Source of the DNA: Zygnema cylindricum
Taxonomy: Eukaryota; Streptophyta; Zygnematophyceae; Zygnematales; Zygnemataceae
Length of the DNA stretch: 64,000 bases
Assembly (NCBI GenBank): GCA_037447655.1
Contig: JBBHKE010000909.1
Location: 32,244 to 96,243 of the forward strand
Direction of reading: 5' to 3'
Position numbers and translations under genes: made by a program
Notes under the pieces: model-generated
The model's input: only the letters and a program-made list of their open reading frames with translations
Told to the model about the DNA's origin: nothing
Database searches by the model: none
Shown: piece by piece, positions 10,741-22,269 of the stretch
How positions within the stretch are numbered: the first letter of the stretch is position 1
Layout: each line of letters starts with the position of its first letter

Positions 10741-11184
10741 TTTGTGTATCGGTAGGGTTTTGCCGATAACTGATATATCCCTTTTTCTGGCTTACCGATA
10801 ATCGTTATATTGGCACGATATATTGATACTGGTGTTATCGCAATAAAATACTGATAATATCGGTTTTTTATCGCGATAACACCGGTACCAATAACACTTG
10901 ACGATAATTGTACAATTTTTTCTGTCCAGTTATACGAATAGTTATACTCCCGTTAGACAGAGTGCGGAAAGGTTGTCATTCGTGGCATCCCACGCGATAT
11001 ACAGTCAGTAACATGATACAATATATCATAAAGTAGTACTATATAGCGTACCATATTTTTTTCTACTTATCGCCGACAAGGAATTGGTTGGTCTCAGAAC
11101 GATATATCTGGACCCCTCACCGTCGGATAACCAATAACTATCGGTATTGGGTTTATCGAGATAAGTTTCTTGCCGATACACAAC
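10741..11184. mobile_element. Fold-back element with TGTGTATCGG ends
   Basis: TGTGTATCGG at 10743 is mirrored by CCGATACACA at 11173-11182. Inside, GGTGTTATCGC (10831) pairs with GCGATAACACC (10873-10883), and many CCGATAA/TTATCGG words occur in both orientations. This suggests a miniature inverted-repeat transposon directly beside copy A. No coding region was seen. Confidence 0.5.
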
Positions 11185-11511
11185 ACTACTATTTACACTC
11201 GTCCACGCCATTTGGACCGAAAAATATAATTAATTTACGGTGAAACATTTTCATACTACTTTCTTAAACCCTTATTTTGACTTACGGTGTAATTACAAAT
11301 TTTTACAGATTTCCGTCGTTAGAAGACAGGAACCAATTGCTTTTCACGCCTCTTAAAATATAGTGACAAATGGAAATATCATGCGGTTTTTTTCGTACTT
11401 TTTAATCACGTGTGAACATGAATCATCTCTCCCGGTTATAAAATTTCCTAAATTTCCTTCTCCTTCTACTGTTCGAGGTTTTCAATTGTATTTAATTATT
11501 TATGGAAAGAA

Positions 11512-11857
11512 TACCGTAAACCGTTATTAGTGGTAATATTATAAAAACGGAGCCTGTCCCTGTCACTCTCTGACCACAAAATATCGTTAATACCAACGTT
11601 AATTATAGTAACGTCTTAATTGTTATTGGCGTTTTAATCGTTATTAGCGTGAGTTAACACTAATTTTCTTTGTCCTCTAATCACAAAATAGTGTTACTAC
11701 AAGTAACTTTTGTTGTTCTTAACATTGTTCTGTTTAAGGTTCAAAATCATCTACATCATATCAAAAGAGAATTAGCATTAAAAGCAATAAATATAGATTA
11801 TAAAAACTTAATAGCTTTTAAAACTTTTTTTGACACTAATAGAGATCCACGGTGTAA
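11512..11857. mobile_element. Miniature inverted-repeat element (TACACCG family)
   Basis: The left end TACCGTAAACCGTTATTAG and the right end ACTAATAGAGATCCACGGTGTAA are imperfect inverted repeats of the family seen at 62586-62785. Interior words CGTTATTAGCG are shared. The boundaries are approximate. Confidence 0.4.
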
Positions 11858-12599
11858 CTCAGAAAAGGTCAATTAGGATAAGAAAATCCTCAAAATTTCC
11901 AATGTTATTATAATCTTTTTGGAAAAGTTTGAAAATCCCACATAAAATTGGTCAATAAGACTAATTATTCTGGAATATCAAAATTGAATAATAAGATTTA
12001 TCAAAAACATGCGATGGAAAACCAACTGAGATTAAGGAGACAAATGGAATGGAAAAAAGCCCCCCCAAAAAAAAGGAAAACGCTAACAAAAAAATGAAAA
12101 AGAGACGAAAACAAATGCAAAACAGGATATATTAGTAAACCAACATTGTCATGTAACTGATGCAAAATATCTTCCGAAGATTGTACATACAAAAGCTTTC
12201 CCTAAATTAAAAATATATATATATGCAAGTTTAACAAAGGTTTAATAAAGGTTTAACAATTTTTTTACAAAATTTTAACAAAGGTTTAGTGAATCCACAC
12301 TGTACAAATTTTACAAAAGGGAGTTGTACAAAAACATTACAAAAGGAGCTGATTTCCTGTGAGTTTCTGGACTGATTTTCTACAAAATTTCTCGCCCTAA
12401 CTTCAAAAACAGGATTAAAATCTATAAAAAGTATCTGTATGTGCTATTCTCTGAAATCTTAAATGGAAACACTTTTTTGCACAAGATCTAACCATCGAGT
12501 CAAAATTGGAATCACGACACCAAAATTAGTGACGATGACAACATTTTTTTATCTACAAACTTACCGTTTTTAATTTTCTTTTGGAAAAATAAAAACACA

Positions 12600-14126
12600 T
12601 CATTGGAGTTGAGTAAGTACCAAGGCATCTACAAAAAGCCCATGTTTTCGCTTTGTTTCGACGAGCTCGGCTTCGATATTAACGTCGAACCATGGACCAC
12701 TCGATATTCGACGGTTAAAATGGAAAGAGTTACATTCATCTTCAACTTCTCTCTCTCTCTCTCCTCCTTCCGAAAACCTCTCCCTCTCCCTCTCCCTCTC
12801 CCTCTCCCTCTCTAAGGGCAAGAAAGTGAAAATCTTCTCGATATCTCCATCGTTCCTTTCATTTTCCACTTCTAATTCCCCTTCATTTTCGCGTACTTTT
12901 TCTTCTCTCGTTCCTTCGATTTCTTCCACCTCCATCTCTCCCATCACAATTTCACTCCACTCCGGAAACTCTTTCACCGCAGCCATGGATATCTCAAAAC
13001 TTCTAAACATAAAAATTTTCCCCGAAACCGAAATTTTACTTTCGGCCGTACTGTTGCTATCTCCTTCCGCCGCGTTCCAAAAAAAATTAAGTCCGGGTTG
13101 TTTTCTCATTTGGGGAGCCCGAGCCAATCGCCACGAAATAGAATATCTCCCACGTAGTAAATTAGAAGTTATTTTACACCCCATTTGAAACCAATTTCCA
13201 GCGCAAAGATGGGAAATTCGTCCGAAAGACGCGACGCTGGAATCTCTGATTTTCTGAAAGCTGGGGTTTTTTGGATTTTTTGGGTTTTTTAGGATTTTTT
13301 GAGAATTTGTGGAGGTTTCGGTATTTTCTGGGCTCGGAAGTATATTTTTTTGGTTATTTTGGGTATAAAAATGTAAGGTATGAGAATTTTCGGGCAGGCA
13401 AAAAGAAATTTTCAAATTTCCGGAGTGAGGGAGGAGAGAGAGACGGCGTCGATTTTCGTCGAAAAAAAAGCCGTTTAGCGATAAATGCCGTATAAGAAAC
13501 CAAAAAGACTCCGGTTTCCAAAAAAATGAAAACAGAATTTCATCATCATTAGAAAATGAGTCCGACAAATAATTTTTTGACGAGGAATTTTTCGGAAAAG
13601 TGTTTTTTGGACAAAACTTTTTTGGGTCTTTTGGAATTTCAGGCTCGTGAGAGGGGAGGGAGGGAAGGGAAGGAAGGGAAGGAAGGGAAGAAAAAGACCC
13701 AAAAAAATGAGTATTTGAAGAATTTTCCCCATTCAAAGAAACCAATTTGTTCTTTTGAGAAACCAATTGGGATTCATTTTCAAAAAAAGTTTTTGAAACT
13801 TTTTGGGAAGAAGAAGAAGAAAAAAAACTTTGAACTTTTTTTCGGAGACGAAAATCGATCGCATTTTTTCCGATTTCTTTTTTTTCGGAAAAAAATCGAC
13901 GTTCATTTGAAAGAAAATGAGGTGGGAAAAATGAAATTTCCTTAAATTTGTCGTATTCGGGGTACCCAAATAGCAAATTTTGAGCTCGGCCAATGAGGCG
14001 ATGCCACGTGGCATTCGAGGCAACTGCTCGGGCCCACGAGCGATTGACAGCTGTCAGTCGGAGAGAATCTTGAGGGGGGAGGAGAGAGAGGATGAGAGAG
14101 AGACAATCCTCTGGTATGTCTGCCAT
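12600..14126 (-). CDS. F-box protein with PP2-like C-terminus, single exon
   Basis: The predicted 508-residue protein would serve as a substrate-recognition subunit of an SCF ubiquitin ligase. I chose the ATG at 14126 because the F-box starts there (MADIPEDCLSLILSLLPPQD, then RLTAVNRSW, about residues 1-45). An upstream in-frame ATG at 14285 only adds 53 Arg/Glu/Gly residues from the CT tract. PP2-like signatures follow far downstream: ISHLCAGNWFQMGCK, GRYSISWRLARA, and a C-terminus with KHGLFVDALVL, which I compare from memory with F-box/PP2-A proteins. Such proteins are usually nearer 300 residues with introns. Here there are no introns, and low-complexity inserts (SLPSLPSLPS, an ERERER run at about 12776-12814, NPKNPKNP) lengthen it. 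It may be a retrocopy or a gene inflated by microsatellites. Expression is unproven. Confidence 0.7.
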   Translation of the reverse strand: MADIPEDCLSLILSLLPPQDSLRLTAVNRSWARAVASNATWHRLIGRAQNLLFGYPEYDKFKEISFFPPHFLSNERRFFSEKKEIGKNAIDFRLRKKVQSFFSSSSSQKVSKTFFENESQLVSQKNKLVSLNGENSSNTHFFGSFSSLPSLPSLPSLPSHEPEIPKDPKKFCPKNTFPKNSSSKNYLSDSFSNDDEILFSFFWKPESFWFLIRHLSLNGFFFDENRRRLSLLPHSGNLKISFCLPENSHTLHFYTQNNQKNILPSPENTETSTNSQKILKNPKNPKNPSFQKIRDSSVASFGRISHLCAGNWFQMGCKITSNLLRGRYSISWRLARAPQMRKQPGLNFFWNAAEGDSNSTAESKISVSGKIFMFRSFEISMAAVKEFPEWSEIVMGEMEVEEIEGTREEKVRENEGELEVENERNDGDIEKIFTFLPLERERERERERERFSEGGEREREVEDECNSFHFNRRISSGPWFDVNIEAELVETKRKHGLFVDALVLTQLQ

Positions 14127-14133
14127 AGTAATG

Positions 14134-14359
14134 TAGAAGTGAGCCTTTCCTCTCCCTCTCCTTCCCTTTCTCCGACTCCTTCTCCCTCTCCGTCTCCCTC
14201 TCCCTCTCCCTTTCCCTCTGCCTCTCCCTCTCCCTCTCCGGCTCTCCCCTCTTCTTCTCTCTCCCTCTCCCTCCCTCTCTATCACTCCTTGTTCTCTTCT
14301 CCCACACCACTTCCCTCGATAATAGTTGACCTTAACCTCTCCTCCTCTCCCTTCCTACC

Positions 14360-14409
<50 letters not shown>

Positions 14410-14491
14410 AACTCTCCCTCTCTCTCTTTAACTCTCTCTCTCTCTCTTCTATTTTTTGTAACTCTACTCTTCTCCCTCGTCATCCACTCTC

Positions 14492-14534
<43 letters not shown>

Positions 14535-14545
14535 CCCCCCCCCTT
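14134..14545. repeat. Long CT/CTCCCT microsatellite upstream of the F-box gene
   Basis: CCTCTC/CTCCCT repeats pass into nearly pure CT runs at about 14361-14407 and 14494-14530. As GA on the F-box sense strand it would form its 5' leader or proximal promoter. GAGA-type tracts are common near plant promoters, but a role here is inference. Confidence 0.85.
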
Positions 14546-15526
14546 TCAAGTCAAAAAAGTTCAGGTATTTTTTTTTGCTTTTTTTAAATACATGTATTGT
14601 TTGAGTCTTCGTAAAGTTTTCGTACGGAAGTCTAGAAATCTCAGCTCGGGCAGGACAATCATTTTTTTTTTTTTTTAATTTTAAGTTTTAAATTTGTCAC
14701 GGGCAGATAAAAAACGTTTCCATTGGACAGCCTATGGACCGTGCGGTCAGTGGAAACTGATAATTTATGTCCGTACGATTATCGGATGACAGAATGTACG
14801 GAATGCCGACCAGCTCAAAGTTTTTACAACATTTTTGTCGTAAACGACGAAAAACATTCACAATCTGGGCAGCTTAAAATATCGAAGCTTGACACGCAGT
14901 CGCACGAAATTTTAGACTGTCTGGTCAAAAATATCGTACGGTCGTCCTTTCGCCGACACTTGGACAGCCGACGTGTCAACAATTTACGGAAATTTCAACA
15001 TAGATGTACCCGAAGCGTTAAGTTTGAGGACATTCACCAATTCAATATTTCAAGCATTATTGACCGTTCGATGTCCGTCACATTTTCTTCGGTCTATATT
15101 AATTATCTTGTCTCGGACGTGATCTTGACCGTCCGATCTTTTTTCTATGCAGGGATTAATATCTTGATGGTCTAAAAGTCTAAAACCCTTACTTTTGAGT
15201 TTTGATCCATGATCCAAGTACAGTACAGTACCGTACGCATTTTTGTATTTTTCGTTCGCCCTCTTTCCAAGTTTCCTGGATACGAAACATAGCCGTACAT
15301 GCCACCGCGAAATGAAGGAGAGAAAGCGACAAAATTTCGGCAATATTTTTGTTTTTTCTTAGCACGTGTCTTCACACAGCCATTTGAAGATGGTGATGAG
15401 TTCTAAAGGACGAGATATGACTCATTATTTACACGTGGCAGCATTTAGGAAGGAGACGGCCCGTACGTATTTAAACGTTTCTTCAACAATGGTGTACACG
15501 TGTCTTCTTCGGGCCTCACCAAGATC
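14546..15526. other. Intergenic stretch without a recognised gene
   Basis: Many CCGTACG and GTCCG words occur. A 150-codon frame exists on the + strand but has no recognisable motif, so I make no call. Confidence 0.4.
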
Positions 15527-16067
15527 CAGAGGTCGCATAAGTCAAAATTTCCATACCCGAATCCGACTTTTTTTTTCTTTCCAAAATCTGAACACCCGAA
15601 ATCCGGCCGCGTTATGTCACGCTCCTAAATTTTTACCCGTTAACCGATAGGCGCTTACGAAAAAAAATATTAACCGAAACTCGATTTCCAGCGATTAGCC
15701 GTACCCGCCCGTACCTTAATAAGTACAAAATTAATGGTACATCTTCCTCATACCTTCCACCCTGAATATGTATAAAATTAATGGTACATCTCCCTCATAC
15801 CTTCCACGATACCAAGAGTACAAAGTACAATAATGTTCTATAGTATGGACAATACTGTAAAGTACTGTAGTGGAACGTACCTACGAAACCTTCAATTTTG
15901 TTCGTTTTTTGCTTAACCGGCCGTAGCCGAACTTGTTTTCTATTTTTTGTATCACCCGGCCGAATCAGGCCGGCCGCCAAAATTTGGCACCCAAATCCGT
16001 TCCGGATCCGACGTGGGTGGTCGGGTACCGGTCGGGGTATTGATTCGGGTACCCGATTGCAACCTCA
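15527..16067. mobile_element. Non-autonomous inverted-repeat element, copy B
   Basis: It is related to the element at 10263-10728. It starts CAGAGGTCGCATAAGTCAAA, shares interior CCGAATCCG, AATGGTACAT and ACCAAGAGTACAAAGTACAA, and ends near TTGCAACCTCAT. The words AAAATTAATGGTACATC.TCC..CATACCTTCCA occur twice inside (about 15730 and 15778), an internal duplication absent from copy A. Confidence 0.65.
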
Positions 16068-16482
16068 TCAATCGTCGTTTAGAGGCACCGATATACTGTT
16101 ATTAACACTACTGTAATAGCGATTCACGTGGTACTATCCAAACACAATGTACTTACTGAGACCCGTCCTTTTGTGTACTTCGTGTAGATCAACGAGTTCT
16201 CTCATTACACATATATGTACGGAATTTACCTTGTGTTCCCAATTCTGCAGTTCATCGATTTTGCCATTTGTTGTCTCTAATTCTACCTTTGTTTTCTGCG
16301 GCTTTACTTCTTTTGTGGACATAGTGTAATTAGTCCGTTCTATTAAGAGCTATAAATTTACCAATTATAATGAGAAGGCACTCTCTCCCCTTTGCTTCAA
16401 ACTCGGTCCACCCATTTGATTATATTTTTTCGGTTTGGCTCTATGGATTCTTACTTTAAGGATTTCGGTTTTTTAAGAAAGG

Positions 16483-16615
16483 TTATTTTCTCCTTTCTAC
16501 CTTTGTCACTTCTTTCTTAATTTTGTCCTTTTCAGCTTTAAAGGATTTTTATTTTCTCATTTCTACCTTTGTCATTTTCCTTCTTAGTTCCATATTTTTC
16601 AGCTTCACAGGATTC
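16483..16615 (+). repeat. 66-bp tandem duplication
   Basis: A block starting TTATTTTCTC at 16483 recurs at 16549 with shared CTACCTTTGTCA and TTTTCAGCTT words. Confidence 0.75.
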
Positions 16616-17239
16616 CTCAATTTGTGGAACTATAGGCAAAGATGTAATTGCATCCCTCAGTATCCACATGTGTCTTAGAATGTCGGTCTGTCAATTTTTT
16701 TTCCTCTTGGGAAGTCTTTGGAGACACTGAAAATAGTTAGGCATCCTTACACATCTAATAGAAGTAAACAAACAAAAGAATGAGTCTAGATTCAAATGTT
16801 AAATGTGAATAAGGGCAACCAAAGCGCGAAATTTCCTCGACGATAAAGTATCAAACATTTTGAGCTTCTACTAATGGCCAAAAAATCAGTGGACATGAGT
16901 TGTGGAAGTTCACAAGCACATGTGGAAAATAAAGAAATACTTACTTAATTTCAATTAAGCAAGATTAGTAGTTCAATTACTGTTAGTAGTGCCATGATGA
17001 TAACATCTCTAAAGTAAGCCAATTGTCACTAAACCGAACCACTTCGTTTGAAACGCTACAGAAAGGTCACCCGTCTAAATGAATTTAAAATATCATGGGA
17101 CCGAACAAAACAAATTGCCAAAATCCACATGAATCGAAACATATTTCTCGCGCCGATAAAGCGTTGATTCCACGGATGCCCAATTCTATAATGTACTCAA
17201 CAATCTTCCTATCACTGTGAGAATCGTTTTGACCTCATA

Positions 17240-19800
17240 GTGACTCTAATGTAGGCCGCCCCCTCAAAAATGCATCCAACACTGTTGCCTTCGTCAATAT
17301 ATCGACAACTTCCTCGAATGCTGATGCATACTCTAATTTCATTATTTTTTCCACTACTAAATCTCGCACGAAGTGCCACTAAATATAGACATGTTTAGTG
17401 CATGTGTGAAAAACTAGATTTATAATAAGAGCCATATAATTTATGTTATCTTTGACTATCTTCAAGCAACCAACGGATATTCACAACTCACTCAACATTT
17501 ACTTGATCCACACAGACGACTTTGATGCATGACACGTGACCATATATTTCGCTTTTATCTAACTTAGCCACAGTTGGTTGAAGACGCGAATTTTAAGAAA
17601 CCGTCACCTCGCTAAATAGGGAGTCATGCCCAAACGTGGATTTCCTTCAATCAAAATCTTCGCCCCGATTTGCATCATATTAAACGTTGTATTCTACACC
17701 CGATTTGTCAACAAGCGTAATATCAATCATCCCTACAAAATAGTGAAATATTAGTTACTACCTCTCAATGCGATTTATTCGAAGCCTAACAGTATCGACA
17801 CACATTGGAAACGACCGCCTTATGTCGCACAATGTACAAACTGTTCGACGCATGAAGTCCCAATCAAATCACTATAAGACACATCAACAGTTTCGTCTTC
17901 CTTATCATTCATATATTGAAATTTTGAATCCAACGGAGTAAAAAACTTGATTTGCGTTAAACATGAAAAATAGAGTTAAGACCTCTTTAGAATAATGCTT
18001 GTGACTTAATTTAATGTGAAAGCCCTAATTACAAATCACTTCAATGCCCAATATCTAACGGACTTGTCGAACGCTGTCACCTTTAAGTTGAAGACACATA
18101 CAAACTTTCAATTCGCGAATCTTGTCAAAGTTGCCTGAAGTCATGTTTAATCGTGCACATTTACAAAAAAATAACTTGATCAACACTTCCCTACCAAAAC
18201 ATACACGCACGAATCCGAATGAATGAAACCAAAACTTTGTGGAGACGCAGGTACCAAGTTCGTGGCTCCCACTTAAATTCGTAAAAAAAATTGTGCACAC
18301 GCCATATTGTAGTTTTTTGTGACCTCACTCTTAAAAAATTCATATACACTTCTTTTTAGAATATTCGTTCGAAATGGACATCTTTATGTACGTTTGATGG
18401 ACATGTTTTTACCATGGCGCACAAATATCCACTATTATCTTGGAAGAATAAAATTTTATAACTGGAGCATAGCTCTCCATATAATCTAACGCCTCATTTT
18501 GTTGGTATCCCTTGCAATCTAGCCGTGCCTTATATCTCAGGACCTCACAAAAATACCACCTTTAGTTCCTAAAACCCACTTAACATCTATTGCCTTTTTC
18601 TCTCCAATAATCTCACCTCCGAATGCCTAATGGTAGAGTATTGGATTATACTCACATTCCTATACCGCCTTCCATTTCAACTCTTAAATTACACAAGCTT
18701 CTCGCTTTAGCCTAAGATTGTGGGTCGCACGTCAGATTTTGGCGCAATGATTAATATAAGACTAATTTCGTCTCTTTAGCACTCAGGTTGAATTAGGTCA
18801 AATTTGAATTGCTTCTTTCTTTTTTCTCTTAAGAGAGCCGATCCACCTTCTTTCCCCTTCTCTTTTAGGTATTCCTCCAAGCAGACCATTTGCTTTTCTC
18901 ACTCTCTTAAACTTGGTAAACTTTGAGTCCTATCAATGTCGATGTCACATTTTTCAAAACCCGAATTAGATTCCAATTAGAAAATGAGTATTTGATTTCG
19001 GCTCAATTTTCAAATACGAATCTTTAATGTTTACAAAATTCTTTTAGTTCAATTACGTAAAAATATAAAATTTTCTTCAATGTCGTTGAGTTTTAACTTG
19101 TCGATATTATATCTTCGTGAAAGCCAACATTGCAAAATTGTTCCACAATATGAAGAACTGGATCAGAAATACGATCCAATTTTATTTTTGAACTAATACT
19201 TATAAAGGTTTCGGGCCAGCTTCTTGTTGCAAATTTCTCTCTCCTATTTATTTGTTCCACATACATTACAAAGAGAACCCATAATCCCAAAATGGTGGAG
19301 TGTCAACTTGTGACCGTACCATATCTCATTGGGAATTTTGTCACCGGAGATCGATGTAAGTCTCGGATTGCAAATGTCATTGGCGGTGAAAATTGCTTCA
19401 TCTCACAAAACTATTTTTTGGTCGCATCTGAAAAGCATTGTTGAGACCATTTTTTGTAATCTACATTTTTTTCTCTCGGCCATCTCATTAGATTTCAAAG
19501 AATAAAGATTAAATCGATGGCTGTCTTATTCTCAAATCATGAAAATACCCATTCGAAAGAGTAAAATCCCCATCATTATTTGACCGGATTGCCATTCTGT
19601 TATTTGTGAAGGCCTCAAATGTCTTCTTCAACAGGGAAACCCACCATTATAAGAAGTAGTTATCTACAATTTACCATAATGTATGGATTTTTATCAATAC
19701 TTTTAAACTTGATGTGCCCGCACAAATTGACATGACCAATTCCAATGTATGTTGGACATGAAATTTTATATCATTAACCGATTGCATTTTTAAGATATAG
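17240..19800 (-). pseudogene. Highly degraded Ty1/copia element E1
   Basis: Reverse-strand fragments show copia order from right to left. The reverse transcriptase start lies near 18470-18600 (AIDVKWVLGTK and RYKARLDCKGYQQNEALDYM, matching the YKARLVAKG..Q..G.DY signature). The RNase H end lies near 17250-17440 (NLVFHTCTKHVYI, stop, WHFVRDLV, then KLEYASAFEEVVDILTKA). The part from 18,900 to 19,800 probably holds integrase remnants. Stops and frame changes are frequent, so it is non-functional. No LTR pair was identified. Confidence 0.7.
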
Positions 19801-22269
19801 CGACCTTAGATACACCTTTTGTATATATTAATCCTCTGTCCGGTTGCAAGATGAATGAAAATCGGAATCGGCTATTTCGAGTAACCAAGAGAGATCTTGG
19901 GACCACGGACGTCCAATCCAGCAAAAGAAACTCAAGTCCAAACTCGGAAGCTCAAATCCAAACTCGGATTTGTCACAGAATTCAGAGAATTAGAAAAGAT
20001 AGGAGAGAGAGAGAGAGTAATAGGCATTCACATGTAAAACAAGGTAGGAAAGGCATTTAAGAATCCATTATAAAAATAGGAGTAAATTAAAAGATGTAAA
20101 ACCGGACGAATTTTTCCCTATCAATAAAACCTTGTCTTTTTCCCTACCTCTGTGAATGATGATCTACTTTTGCAAAAAACAAACTACTTAACTGTAACAA
20201 CAAGAAATAATCTAAGTGGTAGTCCAATGACAAAGCGCCACGTGCCTAATATGACAACCTACAATAATGCGCCTACAATAATGCACCTGCAAAGGCGTTG
20301 ACACACATACCCACCCAAAATAGTGTACCCTAAATATCGAGGGTCAAAGTAGGTACGATTCGATTGCGTGTGTAGCCGAAATCGGTATAGTACTGAATCT
20401 GAATAATTTCCCAGAGTTGCACGAAAAACAACACTCCCATTGGATCCTGCGGCGATTTATTTATAGCTTTGACCGGGACCATAGTTGACCACGAACCTTC
20501 CTTGAAATGCGATGAAGTCTTTAACGATCAAATCCCAACGGCGCGTGATAAAATCGTCGCCGTACATTTCTGAAAACAACTAATACTAACGTCACTTCCA
20601 TAAAAGAGAGTTTCGTCATGTTTCATAAATTTCGTCTGTACAAGACCGTTTTAAAATAGATGTGGCCGTCTGTAGATGCCACGATAGTGCGCACGACTGT
20701 TAGAGATAAAAGTACACTTGCACAAGTTTGATTCACCAAAACCGAATCAAGTTGAGTGTGCCGCCGCCGACACACCCATTGGATGACACACGTAAGACTA
20801 GGTCCGATAATATTCCACCAGTTATCGCGACAGTCAAAATCCAGACATCCAATTAATACGACTACGAGGCTATACTCCAATGTTACCACGAGAATGTTTT
20901 GGTGGTCCTCCCGAACGTCGTGGTTCGGAAATGAGTCGCTCGAAACTATTTAGACGCTCTCGATTTCGCTCATTTCCAACTTTCGCTTTTTGTTCTCCTT
21001 AGTCATAGAATTTTCTCCTTCCTTCTCCTTAGACTGTCGAGCGTGCCTGAGAACCGGAATGTTCAGGTAAGATGTCCAAGGAGGTGTGCATGAGAAACCT
21101 GCAATCCACTCCAAACGCTGATGCTTCCCCGGATCTGTGACAATGCCCATCTCTGTTCTTTACCCTCCCAGGGATATGCATAGATAACAATGAGGAATGG
21201 AGTGGAAAAAAAAAGTACCCGGTACCCCCCCAGATTTGTGCTTTTTCCACCGGAAGCCGAATAAATGCTGCTCCCCTGCCCACTCTCCAAAGAGTAGAAA
21301 AGGAAGGATAGTCGTTTGATCCGGCCCACAAGAACTCCGGACAGAAACCCAACGACAACCACAAGAGTACGCAAATAACTCCCACGCAGAAATATAGAAA
21401 CAATAAAAATCGGCTCTTTCAGATTAAACAATATCACCTTGCCTCAGAGAATGGAATAAGATATAGGTAAACAATAATGGTGAAGCAAGCAAACATACCC
21501 CGGAGTGCAAAGATGACCAAACTCAGAAGAAGGAAACTCCTCAATGGCCCCGAAGACAGGTATGAGTCTCCCTCACCCCTCGGTTCCGCTGTACGGATCC
21601 GACAAGACTCTTCTAAGTTTCAAATAGCGAAAGTCCAAACTGCCCAAAGAGAGAATAGTGCCAACCACCCACCCGAGCTATGGTCTCCACAAAAGACAAT
21701 CCAAAACAAAGATGGCAATAGAGTCAACGACACAATGCAACATTTCTCCAACAAAAAGGATCATTTCATTCTCTGCGGGTTTTATCAAGAGACACTACTG
21801 AAAAAGCCACCTGTCTCCCCCGGCCCCAAGTGCCTTATACAACCAGAGTTTGTCCTACTACAAGTGCCAAAGTCAAAGCAATGTGACAAGCCAATCAGCG
21901 GCCAACAATTGTTATCGTACGGACATAAGACAAGACAGACTGTACTACACTCAGGGCTAAAAGTTAGACGACTGGTCCCGGCTGGATTAGCGGCCGAAGG
22001 TCCTCCTATAATACACAAAAGGGCAACAAAGTTCTGACTCGACGTGAAAGCGCCTAACTTTGACCCAACGTCATAAATGCTTTGCCCGTCTGATGGGCGT
22101 GAACTGACATCCTACTGACAACTAACAGTAAGATCTACGGGATAATCCCAAAGGTTGCGTGTTGTTCCCTAATGTATCCCTCTACTAGAGCTACATAGAA
22201 CACACAATATAATGGAGCAAACACTTTGCATCGGACTAACTCCGTCGTTCAACCTCCGTTTAAGGTGAA
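19801..22269. other. Probable LTR or transposon-derived spacer, unresolved
   Basis: The region lies between E1 and E2 and is rich in CCGTACG-type words. AATAAAACC near 20125 and a reverse-strand TATAAATAA near 20460 would suit LTR signals. A 186-codon + frame at 21477-22037 shows no motif I recognise. I could not pair this with another LTR. Confidence 0.35.

Noticed and set aside
14723-15175. 150-codon + strand frame
   Set aside because: No recognisable domain and composition like the surrounding spacer.
21477-22037. 186-codon + strand frame
   Set aside because: Lies in transposon-like spacer with no motif; likely chance.
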